Position numbers and translations under genes: made by a program
Assembly (NCBI RefSeq): GCF_001644575.1
Contig: NZ_CP015596.1
Coordinates: 2,604,001 to 2,668,000, forward strand
From: Mycobacterium adipatum
Lineage (GTDB): Bacteria > Actinomycetota > Actinomycetes > Mycobacteriales > Mycobacteriaceae
DNA: 64,000 nt
Direction: 5' to 3'
Shown: positions 18,211 to 27,494 of the stretch, piece after piece
Position numbering within the stretch: the stretch's first letter is position 1
Layout of the letters: every line of letters begins with the position of its first letter
Notes under the pieces: generated by a model
Seen by the model: only the letters and a program-made list of their open reading frames with translations
Databases searched by the model: none
What the model was told of the DNA's origin: nothing

Positions 18211-19359
18211 GTGGCAGAAGTAGAGTTCCGCGACGTCACCCGCAGCTACGAAGGCGGCGTGGCCGCGCTCAAGGGGCTCAACCTGACGATCGGCGACGGG
18301 GAGTTCCTCATCCTGGTCGGGCCGTCGGGCTGCGGCAAGAGCACCGCACTGCGCCTGCTGGCGGGTCTGGACGAGCCGACCTCCGGCGAGATCCGGATCG
18401 GCGGCCAATCGGTCAACGGAGTGCCGCCGGGCCGCCGCGATATCGCGATGGTGTTCCAGAACTACGCGCTGTACCCCCACATGACGGTGTACCGCAACCT
18501 GGCCTACGGGCTACGGCAGCGCCGTACCCCGAAAGCGGAGACCGATCGGCGGGTGCGTGAGACCGCCGAGCTGCTGCAGATCACCGAACTGCTCAACCGT
18601 AAGCCCGGCCAACTATCGGGTGGGCAACGCCAGCGGGTCGCCATGGGGCGCGCGCTGGTGCGTCAACCGCGGGCGTTCCTGCTCGACGAACCGTTGTCGA
18701 ACCTGGATGCGAAACTGCGCAACCAGGTGCGCGGCGACCTCAAGCGACTGCACCGGGAGGTGCCGGTCACCTCCATCTACGTCACGCACGACCAGGTGGA
18801 AGCGATGACCCTCGGCGACCGGCTGTGCGTGATGTCGGCCGGGGAGGTGCAACAGATCGGCACCACCGACGACATCTACAACCGGCCGGCCAACACATTC
18901 GTGGCGGCATTCATGGGCAGTCCGCCGATGAACCTGATCCCCGGCATGGTCCGAGACGGTGTGCTGCACATCGGCGATGTCGCGGTGAGCATCCCGGTGG
19001 CGCTGCCGACCGGTCCGGTGACCGTCGGGGCTCGGCCGGAACACCTGCAACTGGCCGGCGGTGACATCGAGGGTGCGTTGCCCGCACGGGTGGACTTCGT
19101 CGAACCGCTGGGCAGTCATGCCCTGGTCACGGCTCTGGTGAACGCGCCCACCGTGGGCGCCCCGCCGACGGTGGGCGAGCACCGGGTCATCGTGCACGCA
19201 CCGGCGGGAACGGACTTGGCCTCGGGCGCACACATCGGCATCATGCTGCCGCGCCGGCGCACCTACTTCTTCGACGCAGAGTCTGGAAAGGCAATCCCCG
19301 AGCGTCCGTCGGCACGGTCGAACGGCGCGGCGGTCACCGACACCCGAGTGAACTCGTGA
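18211..19359 (+). CDS. Sugar ABC transporter ATP-binding protein (MsmK/UgpC type)
   Basis: A 382-residue ATPase. Walker A GPSGCGKST, signature [15 protein letters not shown], Walker B FLLDEPLSNLD and the switch His in YVTHDQ are intact, followed by a C-terminal TOBE/OB regulatory region from about residue 240. MsmK/UgpC-type subunits energise CUT1 sugar importers. The GTG start at 18211 is preceded by a purine-rich GAGAGGTGAAG. It closes the rightward operon, so uptake and the first hydrolysis step are encoded together. Confidence 0.9.
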   Translation: MAEVEFRDVTRSYEGGVAALKGLNLTIGDGEFLILVGPSGCGKSTALRLLAGLDEPTSGEIRIGGQSVNGVPPGRRDIAMVFQNYALYPHMTVYRNLAYGLRQRRTPKAETDRRVRETAELLQITELLNRKPGQLSGGQRQRVAMGRALVRQPRAFLLDEPLSNLDAKLRNQVRGDLKRLHREVPVTSIYVTHDQVEAMTLGDRLCVMSAGEVQQIGTTDDIYNRPANTFVAAFMGSPPMNLIPGMVRDGVLHIGDVAVSIPVALPTGPVTVGARPEHLQLAGGDIEGALPARVDFVEPLGSHALVTALVNAPTVGAPPTVGEHRVIVHAPAGTDLASGAHIGIMLPRRRTYFFDAESGKAIPERPSARSNGAAVTDTRVNS

Positions 19360-19496
19360 CGTGCCGCGCCCCGATACCGACCACCACCGGAATCGACTCT
19401 TCGGCTTCATCCCCAATGCCGGATCCGTCCACAACCTGACCCGTCACGAGCCGCGGACGATGCCGGTAGGTCGGTTCGGGTGCCTACGGTCGGCTC

Positions 19497-20318
19497 ATGG
19501 ACACCGAATCGCCCGCGCAGCGCCTGACGCGTCGCATCGGGACCGATCGTGACGCGATAACCGAAGCGCCAGAGGAAGAATCGGATACCGTACTGGCCCG
19601 GTGGCTGCCCGAGCACGACAGCCGCTCCGCGCCGGACTGGCTCGCTACGCTGCGAGCAGACCCGGGCCGGGCCGGCGTCATCGCGCTGCTCGGGGTGGGG
19701 ATCATCGCCGTGCTGGTGACGGTCTTCACCGTGGTCCGGGATTCCCCAGCGCCGGTTTCGGCGGCGAATCTCCCCGCCGTGCAGATGGTTTCCGGCGCTC
19801 CCAGCGCCCCAGCCGGCGCCACCCCCGGGCCACCGGACGGGCCCGTGGTGGTCAGCGTCGTCGGCCTGGTCAACACACCCGGGTTGGTGACCCTGGCGGT
19901 GGGGGACCGGATCGCCGACGCGCTGGAGGCGGCCGGCGGCGCGGTGGATGGCGCCGACCTGGTCGGGTTGAACCTGGCTCGGCCGGTGGTCGACGGCGAA
20001 CAGATCATTGTCGGGCTGGCCGCACCGCCGGGATCGCCGTCACCGATGGGCAGTTCGGTGAGTTCGGCCACCCCACCCGGGCAACCATCGGCGGTGCAGG
20101 GGACGGACGCAACGGGCACACCGGCGGGACCGGTGGACCTGAACACCGCGACCGCCGAACAGCTCGACGCGTTGCCCGGGGTCGGCCCGGTTACCGCCGC
20201 GGCGATCATCGCGTGGCGTGCGGCCAACGGCCAGTTCACCAGCGTCGAGCAGTTGAGCGAGGTGGACGGTATCGGTCCGGCGCGACTGGACAAGCTGCGT
20301 GACCTGGTCGATGTGTGA
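19497..20318 (+). CDS. comEA: ComEA-like DNA-binding protein
   Basis: A 273-residue protein. It has a charged N-terminal cytoplasmic part, a single membrane anchor (IALLGVGIIAVLVTVFTVV, about residues 61-79) and a Pro/Ala-rich linker. An SLBB-like segment (VVVSVVGLVNTPGLVTLAVG) and a C-terminal helix-hairpin-helix pair beginning VDLNTATAEQLDALPGVGP follow. ComEA proteins bind double-stranded DNA outside the membrane and pass it to ComEC. The start ATG follows a 137-nt gap after the sugar operon in which I see no gene. The stop overlaps the comEC start by 4 nt. Confidence 0.9.
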   Translation: MDTESPAQRLTRRIGTDRDAITEAPEEESDTVLARWLPEHDSRSAPDWLATLRADPGRAGVIALLGVGIIAVLVTVFTVVRDSPAPVSAANLPAVQMVSGAPSAPAGATPGPPDGPVVVSVVGLVNTPGLVTLAVGDRIADALEAAGGAVDGADLVGLNLARPVVDGEQIIVGLAAPPGSPSPMGSSVSSATPPGQPSAVQGTDATGTPAGPVDLNTATAEQLDALPGVGPVTAAAIIAWRAANGQFTSVEQLSEVDGIGPARLDKLRDLVDV

Positions 20319-21829
20319 ATGCCGAAGAGCGCCAGGTCGATATCCGCCTGGTGCCGGCGGCGATGGCCAGCTGGTTGGTGACCGCCGCCGGGATCCTCTG
20401 GTCACCGTGGGTAGTGGCCGCGGCCGTCGCCGGGTGCACGGCGGCGGCCGCGATGGCGGGACGATGGTGTGCCGGTCGCGGGATCCGGCTCGGATCGGCG
20501 GGTGTGGCCGCGGTCGCGGTGATCGGTACGGCGTTCGGCCTGGCGATCGCAATGCGCGCACACGACGCCCGACACCATCCGATCATCGCGCGGCACGGCA
20601 GCACCGCCATCGTCGGCGTGGTGGCGACCGAGTCTCCGCGGTCATTGGGACAGGGGCGCATCATGTTCCGGGCCGGGCTGCGCGACCTGGATGGCGCCGC
20701 AATGTCCGGCATGGTGCTGGTCTTCGCGCCGGTGGCCGACTTCGCCGAACTGAGCGTGGGCCGCCCGGCCACCTTTCGGGCGCGCATCGGGCGTCCCTTG
20801 CGTCCCGATCTGAGCGTCGCCGTGCTCACCGCGATCGGTGAACCGACGCTCGGTGCCGTCCCGGCGGTGCGCCGGCTGTCCGGGCAGATTCGCACCGGCT
20901 TCGCGGAGGCCGCGCGGGAGGTGTTGCCCGCCGATCAGTCCGCGATGCTGCCCGCGTTGGTGCTCGGCGATATGTCGGCGGTCACGGCGACGACGGCGGA
21001 CGATTTCAGGATCGCCGGCCTGACTCATCTCACCGCCGTCTCGGGTGCCAATGTCACCATCGTGTGCGGCGCCGCACTGTTGTCCGCGGCGGTGGTGGGG
21101 CCGCGGTGGGCGGCGATGCTCGCCCTGGCGGTGCTGATCGCGTTCGTCATCGTGGTGGAGCCGTCGGCGAGCGTGCTGCGCGCCGCGGTGATGGGCGCAA
21201 TCGCACTGCTGGCGGTGCTGACACACCGTCGCCGGCAGGCGATCCCGGTGCTCTCGGCGAGTGTCGTCGCCCTGATGACGGTGGCACCGCAATTGGCCGT
21301 CGATGCCGGGTTCGCGTTGTCGGTGGTCGCGACCGCGGCGCTGGTGGTGATCGCACCGGGCTGGACGGCCCGGCTGGTGGAACGCGGCTGGCCCAAACCG
21401 GTGGCCGCCGCGGTGAGCATTGCGCTGGCCGCCCAGCTTGTCACCGCCCCGCTGATCGCCGGGATCTCGGGGCGATTCGGGATGCTTGCCGTGCTGGCCA
21501 ACCTGCTCGTCGCCGGTGTCATCGCGCCGATCACGGTGATCGGCACCGCCGCGGCGGCGCTGTCGGCGTTCCTGCCGGCAGCGGCCGGGATCCTGATCCG
21601 GTTCACCGGGCCGGAACTGTGGTGGGTGCTGACGGTGGCGGACGGTATCGCGGCGGTGCCCGGCGCCTCGATCGCGATCCCGTCCGGCACCGCCGGCATG
21701 GCGCTCGTCGCGGCGGTGACGGTCGGGCTGATCTGGAGTTGGCGCCGGCCGTGGGGCCGCAGGGTGTGCGCCGGCGCTGCCTGTTGTCTGTTGGCCTGGA
21801 CCCTGTCCGGCATTGTCGGCGCGACGTGA
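20315..21829 (+). CDS. comEC: ComEC/Rec2-related membrane protein
   Basis: A 504-residue polytopic protein with the ComEC/Rec2 competence domain. The core motif LTHLTAVSGANVTIVCG near residues 237-253 is clear, and roughly ten membrane segments follow. It ends with membrane segments and has no C-terminal metallo-beta-lactamase domain, unlike Bacillus ComEC (about 770 residues). The short form is what I recall for the M. tuberculosis homologue too. It would form a channel for single-stranded DNA, but natural competence is not well established in mycobacteria. The GTG start overlaps the comEA stop. Confidence 0.88.
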   Translation: MNAEERQVDIRLVPAAMASWLVTAAGILWSPWVVAAAVAGCTAAAAMAGRWCAGRGIRLGSAGVAAVAVIGTAFGLAIAMRAHDARHHPIIARHGSTAIVGVVATESPRSLGQGRIMFRAGLRDLDGAAMSGMVLVFAPVADFAELSVGRPATFRARIGRPLRPDLSVAVLTAIGEPTLGAVPAVRRLSGQIRTGFAEAAREVLPADQSAMLPALVLGDMSAVTATTADDFRIAGLTHLTAVSGANVTIVCGAALLSAAVVGPRWAAMLALAVLIAFVIVVEPSASVLRAAVMGAIALLAVLTHRRRQAIPVLSASVVALMTVAPQLAVDAGFALSVVATAALVVIAPGWTARLVERGWPKPVAAAVSIALAAQLVTAPLIAGISGRFGMLAVLANLLVAGVIAPITVIGTAAAALSAFLPAAAGILIRFTGPELWWVLTVADGIAAVPGASIAIPSGTAGMALVAAVTVGLIWSWRRPWGRRVCAGAACCLLAWTLSGIVGAT

Positions 21830-21841
21830 AACGATCGTGGC

Positions 21842-22804
21842 GTGACGGACACCGCGGAATTGCACCTGGTCCTCGGCGATGAGGAACTGCTTGTCGAGCG
21901 TGCGGTGGCCGGTGTGCTCAAGGCCGCACGCAAGAAGGCCGGATCGGTCGATGTCCCGGTGGACCGGTTGCGCGCCGGCGAGGTCAGCACCAGCGAACTC
22001 GCCGAGCTGTTGAGCCCGTCGCTGTTCGCCGATGAGCGCGTCGTCGTGCTGGAAGCCGCCGGTGAGGCCGGCAAGGATGCCGCCGCCCTCATCGTCAGTT
22101 CGGCGGCGGACCTGCCGCCGGGAACGCAGCTGGTGGTGGTGCATTCCGGCGGGGGGCGCGCCAAGGCGATGGCCGATCAGCTCAAGAAGCTCGGCGCGCA
22201 GGTGCACGCCTGCGCGAAGATCGCCAAGGCGGGTGAGCGGGCGGACTTCGTGCGTCGCGAGTTCCGGGCGTTGAAGGTCAAGGTGGACGATGACACCGTT
22301 TCCGCCATCCTCGACGCGGTCGGGTCCGACATCCGCGAATTGGCGGCGGTGTGCTCGCAGCTCGTTGCCGACACCGACGGCACCGTCGACGCCGCCGCGG
22401 TGCGCCAGTACCACCAGGGCAAGGCCGAGGTGAAGGGGTTCGACATCGCCGACAAGGCCGTCCTCGGTGATGTCCCCGGTGCGGCGGAGGCGTTGCGCTG
22501 GGCGATGCTCAGCGGGGAACCGCATGTGGTGCTCGCCGATGCGCTGGCCGAGGCGGTGCACACCATCGCCCGGGTGGGGCCCCTGCAGGGCGACCCATAT
22601 CGGCTGGCCGGGGAGCTGGGCATGCCGCCGTGGCGGGTACAGAAGGCACAGAAGCAGTCGCGGCGCTGGTCGCGCGATCGGGTGGCCGAAGCGCTGCGGG
22701 TGGTGGCGTCGCTGAATGCCGATGTCAAGGGCGCTGCGGCGGATGCGGACTACGCGCTGGAGGCCGCGGTGCGCAAGGTTGCCGAACTCGCCACCGACGG
22801 GTGA
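21842..22804 (+). CDS. holA: DNA polymerase III subunit delta
   Basis: A 320-residue clamp-loader subunit. The N-terminal segment [16 protein letters not shown] corresponds to the family's fLlyGeE(D)..L motif, and the C-terminal part has the conserved [20 protein letters not shown] helix. Delta opens the beta sliding clamp during loading. The start is GTG, 12 nt after the comEC stop. The order comEA-comEC-holA followed by convergent rpsT is widespread in Gram-positive bacteria. Confidence 0.92.
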   Translation: MTDTAELHLVLGDEELLVERAVAGVLKAARKKAGSVDVPVDRLRAGEVSTSELAELLSPSLFADERVVVLEAAGEAGKDAAALIVSSAADLPPGTQLVVVHSGGGRAKAMADQLKKLGAQVHACAKIAKAGERADFVRREFRALKVKVDDDTVSAILDAVGSDIRELAAVCSQLVADTDGTVDAAAVRQYHQGKAEVKGFDIADKAVLGDVPGAAEALRWAMLSGEPHVVLADALAEAVHTIARVGPLQGDPYRLAGELGMPPWRVQKAQKQSRRWSRDRVAEALRVVASLNADVKGAAADADYALEAAVRKVAELATDG

Positions 22805-22832
22805 CCTTCAGAAGAACCCGGACACGCAGAAA

Positions 22833-22865
22833 CCCGCGCGTGACCGGAGTCGGTCAGCGCGCGGG
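22833..22865. terminator. Stem-loop terminator between holA and rpsT
   Basis: CCCGCGCGTGACCG and CGGTCAGCGCGCGGG form a 14-bp stem with one bulged base and a GAGT loop. It lies 28 nt after the holA stop and 22 nt after the end of rpsT on the other strand, so it can serve both converging transcripts. There is no U-tract, as is common for mycobacterial hairpin terminators. Confidence 0.75.
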
Positions 22866-22887
22866 TGTGCGGGGTGAAAACAGAAAC

Positions 22888-23148
22888 TCAGAGCTTGTTG
22901 ACGGCGAGCGTCAGTGCGGACTTCTTGTTCGCGGCCTGGTTCTTGTGGATGACGCCGGCGCTGGCAGCCTTGTCCAGCTTGCGGTTGGTGACGACCAGCA
23001 GTTCGCCGGCCTTGTCCTTCTCACCGGCGTCGATGGCCTCGCGCAGCCCGCGCACAGCCGTCCGCAGCGACGACTTGACGGACTGGTTGCGCAGTCGACG
23101 GCGCTCGTTGGTCTTGATGCGCTTTTCCTGCGACTTGATGTTGGCCAC
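22888..23148 (-). CDS. rpsT: 30S ribosomal protein S20
   Basis: An 86-residue basic protein starting [20 protein letters not shown], the standard S20 N-terminus, and ending in the helical [20 protein letters not shown] segment. It binds 16S rRNA in the body of the small subunit. It is transcribed against holA and shares the terminator hairpin. The 150-nt region upstream, toward the divergent ATP-grasp gene, must hold both promoters; I could not assign clear boxes. Confidence 0.95.
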   Translation of the reverse strand: MANIKSQEKRIKTNERRRLRNQSVKSSLRTAVRGLREAIDAGEKDKAGELLVVTNRKLDKAASAGVIHKNQAANKKSALTLAVNKL

Positions 23149-23301
23149 GCGTGTTGTTCCTTCGTAAAACGTCGGTTGGTATACGTCTGGACGCCCGGCT
23201 GATCGACCACGGCTGGGCAGCGGTTGTCCAGATTACCAGCGTGGGTGCCATTCCCCCAAAGCGGAGCGGCTGGCCTGCCGAAACGGCGGATTTACGGCAG
23301 C

Positions 23302-25053
23302 ATGGCACTGGTGAGCCTACGAACCCTGCCGAATGAAGCTGCCCGCACGTCGCGCTCAGGTTCGCGCGCGGTCAAACGCCAGGCCGGCATTTTCGACGGC
23401 TACGAGAATCTGGGCAGATATTCCGAGGCCTTCGATGAGATGTTCGACGCCGAAGGCAACGTCCGCGGACCCTACAAGGGGATTTTCGCTGAACTATCGC
23501 CGTCGGATGCGTCCGAACTCGAGGCGCGGTCCGAGGCCCTCGGCCGCGCCTTCATCGACCAGGGCATCACGTTCTCGCTGTCCGGCCAGGAACGCCCGTT
23601 CCCGCTCGATCTGGTCCCGCGTGTCATCTCCGCGGCCGAGTGGTCGCGGTTGGAGAAGGGCATCGCGCAACGGGTCAAGGCCCTGGAGCTCTACCTCGAC
23701 GACATCTACGGCGAGCAGGAGATCCTGCGCGACGGCGTGATCCCGCGCCGGCTGGTCACCTCGTGCGAGCACTTCCACCGCGAGGCGGTCGGCATCGTGC
23801 CGCCCAACGGGGTGCGCATCCACGTCGCGGGTATCGACCTGGTCCGCGACGCGCAGGGCACCTTCCGGGTGCTCGAGGACAACCTGCGTTCGCCGTCGGG
23901 GGTGTCCTACGTGATGGAGAACCGCCGCACCATGGCGCGGGTGTTCCCGAACCTGTTCGCCTCCCACCGGGTGCGGGCGGTGGGCGACTACTCCTCGCAT
24001 CTACTGCGCGCACTGCGCAAGGCGGCGGCCACCAACGAGGCCGATCCCACCGTCGTGGTGCTCACCCCCGGCGTCTACAACTCGGCCTACTTCGAACATT
24101 CGCTGCTGGCCCGGCAGATGGGGGTCGAACTCGTCGAGGGCCGCGATCTGTTCTGTCGCGACAACACGGTGTACATGCGCACCACCGAGGGGGAACGGCA
24201 GGTCGACGTCATCTACCGGCGCATCGACGACGAGTATCTGGATCCGATGCAGTTCCGGCCGGATTCGGTGCTCGGGGTCGCCGGGGTGCTCAACGCGGCA
24301 CGGGCCGGCAACGTGGTCATCTCCAGCGCCGTCGGCAACGGTGTCGGCGACGACAAGCTGGTGTACACCTATGTGCCGACCATCGTCGAGTACTACCTGG
24401 GCGAAAAGCCATTGCTGGCCAACGTCGACACCTTCCGCTGTTGGCTCGACGACGAGCGCGAAGAGGTGCTCGACCGGGTCGACGAACTGGTGATCAAACC
24501 GGTCGAAGGCAGCGGTGGGTACGGCATCGTGTTCGGTCCGGACGCCAACGAGAAGGAGCTCGCCACCATCAGCAAGAAGATCCGCGCCGACCCGCGGGGC
24601 TGGATCGCCCAACCGGTGGTGCAGCTTTCGACGGTGCCCACCCAGATCGACGATTGTCTGGCCCCGCGACATGTGGACCTGCGGCCGTTCGCGGTCAACG
24701 ACGGAGACGATGTCTGGGTGCTGCCCGGCGGGTTGACCCGGGTGGCGCTGCCGGAGGGTTCGTTGGTGGTGAACTCCAGCCAGGGCGGCGGATCCAAGGA
24801 CACCTGGGTGCTGGCCTCGCGCACCTCGGCCGCCGACCGTGAACTGGCCGCCGCCGAGGTGGTCCGCTCGCTGCCGGACGCCGCGAAACCGGGCAAACCG
24901 TCGGTGGCCGAGAAGGTCTCGCGCAACGGCAAGGCCGGCCGGGAGGTCAAGAGCGAGCAGACCCAACAGCAGCAGACCCGTGACGGCCGGGCGATGTCCG
25001 GCCAGAACGAACAGCAACAACAACAGCAGCAACAGCAGGTGGTGGTCGACTGA
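23302..25053 (+). CDS. Circularly permuted ATP-grasp protein (DUF404/DUF407) with Gln-rich tail
   Basis: A 583-residue protein of the circularly permuted ATP-grasp family (Rv2411c type). FDEMFDAEGNVRGPYKGI (about 39-56) is the usual N-terminal motif; GVRIHVAGIDLVRDAQGTFRVLEDN and KPVEGSGGYGIVFGP carry ATP- and metal-binding residues. The last 45 or so residues are a low-complexity tail rich in Lys, Gln and Arg ending in nine consecutive Gln and VVVD. The start at ATG 23302 is a guess between several; GTG 23311 is possible. It is coupled by TGATG to an alpha-E gene and then a transglutaminase-like gene. This trio is predicted to ligate and process peptides, but its product is unknown. Confidence 0.82.
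   Translation: MALVSLRTLPNEAARTSRSGSRAVKRQAGIFDGYENLGRYSEAFDEMFDAEGNVRGPYKGIFAELSPSDASELEARSEALGRAFIDQGITFSLSGQERPFPLDLVPRVISAAEWSRLEKGIAQRVKALELYLDDIYGEQEILRDGVIPRRLVTSCEHFHREAVGIVPPNGVRIHVAGIDLVRDAQGTFRVLEDNLRSPSGVSYVMENRRTMARVFPNLFASHRVRAVGDYSSHLLRALRKAAATNEADPTVVVLTPGVYNSAYFEHSLLARQMGVELVEGRDLFCRDNTVYMRTTEGERQVDVIYRRIDDEYLDPMQFRPDSVLGVAGVLNAARAGNVVISSAVGNGVGDDKLVYTYVPTIVEYYLGEKPLLANVDTFRCWLDDEREEVLDRVDELVIKPVEGSGGYGIVFGPDANEKELATISKKIRADPRGWIAQPVVQLSTVPTQIDDCLAPRHVDLRPFAVNDGDDVWVLPGGLTRVALPEGSLVVNSSQGGGSKDTWVLASRTSAADRELAAAEVVRSLPDAAKPGKPSVAEKVSRNGKAGREVKSEQTQQQQTRDGRAMSGQNEQQQQQQQQQVVVD
25012..25038 (+). repeat. CAR (CAA/CAG) triplet run coding polyglutamine
   Basis: Nine consecutive CAA/CAG codons at the 3' end of the ATP-grasp gene, five codons before its stop. 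A shorter QTQQQQ run lies about 45 nt upstream. Simple-sequence Gln coding is unusual in this GC-rich genome. Confidence 0.9.
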
Positions 25054-26030
25054 TGCTGGCACGTAACGCGGAATCGCTGTACTGGATTGGGCGCTATGTC
25101 GAGCGCGCCGACGACACCGCCCGCATCCTCGATGTGGTGGTGCACCAACTGCTGGAGGACTCCAGCGTCGACCCGGATCAGACATCGCGGGTGCTGCTGC
25201 AGGTGCTCGACATCGAGCCCCCGGAGCAGCAGTTGGATGTGTGGTCACTGACCGATCTCGTCGCCTTCGGCAAGGACACCAAGGGTGGCTGCTCGATCGT
25301 CGAGTCGATCACCGCGGCTCGCGAAAATGCCCGTGGCGCACGTGAAGTCACCTCGACAGAGATGTGGGAGTGTCTCAACACCACCTACAACGCGCTCGCC
25401 GAGCGCGAGCGTGCGGCGCGGCGACTCGGCCCGCACGAGTTCCTGGCCTACGTGGAGGGGCGGGCGGCGATGTTCGCCGGGTTGGCCGACTCGACGTTGT
25501 CGCGCGATGACGGTTACCGCTTCATGGTGCTGGGCCGGGCCATCGAACGCGTCGACATGACGGTGCGGATGTTGCTGTCGCGGGTCGGCGACAGCGGCTC
25601 CTCGCCGGCCTGGGTCACCGTGCTTCGTTCGGCCGGCGCGCACGACACCTACCTGCGTACCTATCGAGGCGTGCTGGACGCCAGCAGGGTGGTCGAATTC
25701 ATGCTGCTGGACCGGCTTTTCCCCAGATCGATCTACTACTCGCTGCGGCTGGCCGAACACAGTCTCGACGAACTGTTGCACCGCAGGCACAACCGGGTCG
25801 GGTCGACGGCCGAAGCGCAGCGGCTACTCGGCCGGGCCCGCAGCGAGCTGGAGTTTCTGCCGCCCGGCGCGCTGCTGGAATCACTGGAAGACCAGCTCGC
25901 GGCGTTGCAGCAGACATGTGTCGAAGTGGGCGACGCCTTGGCGTTGCAGTACTTCCACTCCGCACCGTGGGTGGCGTGGACCGACGCGGGGCGTGCGGGT
26001 GGCACGGTCATCGAAGAAGGGGAAATCTGA
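25053..26030 (+). CDS. Alpha-E domain protein (DUF403)
   Basis: A 325-residue all-helical protein starting LARNAESLYWIGRYVERADDTARIL, the hallmark of the alpha-E family, with a second related segment RFMVLGRAIERVDMTVRML near residues 153-171. These proteins always accompany circularly permuted ATP-grasp enzymes and may act as scaffold or partner. Both junctions are TGATG overlaps, so the three proteins are made together. Corresponds to Rv2410c by context. Confidence 0.88.
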   Translation: MLARNAESLYWIGRYVERADDTARILDVVVHQLLEDSSVDPDQTSRVLLQVLDIEPPEQQLDVWSLTDLVAFGKDTKGGCSIVESITAARENARGAREVTSTEMWECLNTTYNALAERERAARRLGPHEFLAYVEGRAAMFAGLADSTLSRDDGYRFMVLGRAIERVDMTVRMLLSRVGDSGSSPAWVTVLRSAGAHDTYLRTYRGVLDASRVVEFMLLDRLFPRSIYYSLRLAEHSLDELLHRRHNRVGSTAEAQRLLGRARSELEFLPPGALLESLEDQLAALQQTCVEVGDALALQYFHSAPWVAWTDAGRAGGTVIEEGEI

Positions 26031-26869
26031 TGTGGCGCATGCGGGTTGTCCATGCAACGGGCTACGCCTACAAATCCCCGGTGACCGCCTCCTTCAACGA
26101 GGCCCGGCTGACGCCGCGATCGGATTCGCGTCAGAACGTGATCCTCAACCGGGTGGAGACCATCCCGGCCACCAGGCAGTACCGGTACGTGGATTACTGG
26201 GGCACCGCGGTGACCACCTTCGATCTGCACGCGCCGCACACTGAGCTGGAGGTGACCGCATCCTCGGTGGTCGAGACCGAGAAGCCCGGCGCGCCGGTAT
26301 CCACGGTGACATGGGCTGATCTGGGATCCGCGGCCGTCATCGACCGCTTCGACGAGCTGCTGACCCCGACGAGGTACACCCCGGCCAGCAAGCGCATCGA
26401 GCGCGTCGGCAAGCGCATCGCGAAATACCACGAGCCCCAAGAGGCCGTCATCGAGGCGGCGCGCTGGGTGCACGGCGAGCTCAACTACGTCCCCGGCACC
26501 ACCGGGGTGCACTCATCGGGTCTGGACGCCTTGCGCGAGGGTAAGGGCGTCTGCCAGGACTTCGCCCATCTGACGCTGATCCTGTTGCGCGGTATGGGGA
26601 TTCCGGCCCGCTACGTGTCGGGGTACCTGCATCCCAAGCGCACCGCGAAGGTCGGCGACACCATGGAGGGCCAGAGCCACGCCTGGATTCAGGCATGGAC
26701 GGGGGACTGGTGGCATTACGACCCCACCAACGACAAGGCCATCAACGAGCAGTACATCAGTGTCGGTGTGGGGCGGGACTACGCCGACGTCACACCGCTG
26801 AAGGGCATCTACTCCGGTGAGGGCTCCACCGATCTCGACGTGGTCGTGGAGATTACCCGGCTGGCCTGA
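26030..26869 (+). CDS. Transglutaminase-like cysteine peptidase-fold protein
   Basis: A 279-residue protein. The N-terminal beta region (MRVVHATGYAYKSPVTASFNEARL) is the bacterial transglutaminase N-domain. The core has catalytic Cys in GKGVCQDFAH (about residue 171), His in GQSHAWIQAW and Asp in WWHYDPTND, the complete Cys-His-Asp triad. Bacterial members linked to alpha-E and ATP-grasp genes are more likely peptidases or amidases than cross-linking enzymes. The start is ATG 26030, overlapping the alpha-E stop. Corresponds to Rv2409c. Confidence 0.88.
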   Translation: MWRMRVVHATGYAYKSPVTASFNEARLTPRSDSRQNVILNRVETIPATRQYRYVDYWGTAVTTFDLHAPHTELEVTASSVVETEKPGAPVSTVTWADLGSAAVIDRFDELLTPTRYTPASKRIERVGKRIAKYHEPQEAVIEAARWVHGELNYVPGTTGVHSSGLDALREGKGVCQDFAHLTLILLRGMGIPARYVSGYLHPKRTAKVGDTMEGQSHAWIQAWTGDWWHYDPTNDKAINEQYISVGVGRDYADVTPLKGIYSGEGSTDLDVVVEITRLA

Positions 26870-26882
26870 GCGACCGTGCTCG

Positions 26883-27488
26883 TCACGGCACCAGCGACCT
26901 GACACCGTCGAGAAGTCGGTTGGCGTCAGCCACGTCGCCGGTACGGGCGCGCGACAGCACGCCCAGCACGCCGGCTTGTAACGCGTCGGCGAACATCTCG
27001 GGGGATGCGGACGCGAACTCGCCGGCGTCGACTGCACGCCGAACCGCCGCGTGCAAGCTTCGCCGGAGCCGGTTGAGGTGTTGGTCGGTCAGCGCCTTCA
27101 CGCGTGGGTCGCCGTTGACGGGGTTCTGCATCGTCTCCACGACCAGGCATCCAGCCGGGCCCATCGGGCCGTGTAGCCACTGTGCGATGCCGTCGAAAAA
27201 GGCCCGCAGGTCGGCTACCCCGGCGACGCCCTCCTCCAGTGGGGTGAACAACGTCGACGCATGCGTGTCATAGCGCGCCAAGACGGCTTGGAGGATATCG
27301 GCCTTGTTTCCGAATGACCGGAACAGCGTCGAGGACGACAGTCCGGTGGCGGTCAGCATCTCCTCTTGTGTCGCACCGTCATAGCCCTTGCTCCAGAACA
27401 GAATCAAGAGTTGATCGAGTGCGTGCCCGCGATCAAACCGCGGGGGGCGTCCTGGCCGCCGTTTGCCGTCATCTGGAAGCGTTGACAT
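26883..27488 (-). CDS. TetR family transcriptional regulator
   Basis: A 201-residue regulator. The helix-turn-helix TQEEMLTATGLSSSTLFRSF (about residues 40-59) and a helical C-terminal domain resemble the TetR/YezE-like regulators. It is divergent from the thioredoxin-fold gene at 27563, with two inverted-repeat sites between them. An autoregulated repressor of that neighbour is the simplest reading. The ligand is unknown, though oxidative or electrophile stress would fit the neighbour. Confidence 0.85.
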   Translation of the reverse strand: MSTLPDDGKRRPGRPPRFDRGHALDQLLILFWSKGYDGATQEEMLTATGLSSSTLFRSFGNKADILQAVLARYDTHASTLFTPLEEGVAGVADLRAFFDGIAQWLHGPMGPAGCLVVETMQNPVNGDPRVKALTDQHLNRLRRSLHAAVRRAVDAGEFASASPEMFADALQAGVLGVLSRARTGDVADANRLLDGVRSLVP

Positions 27489-27494
27489 TTGGAG

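Noticed and set aside
19360..19496. Possible small ORF starting at 19361 between the sugar ATPase and comEA.
   Set aside because: It overlaps the comEA start, has no Shine-Dalgarno sequence and no recognisable pattern.
23224..23301. N-terminal extension of the ATP-grasp protein to 23224.
   Set aside because: The added residues look like non-coding translation (Pro/Gly/Arg mix), and the segment lies in the presumed divergent promoter region with rpsT.
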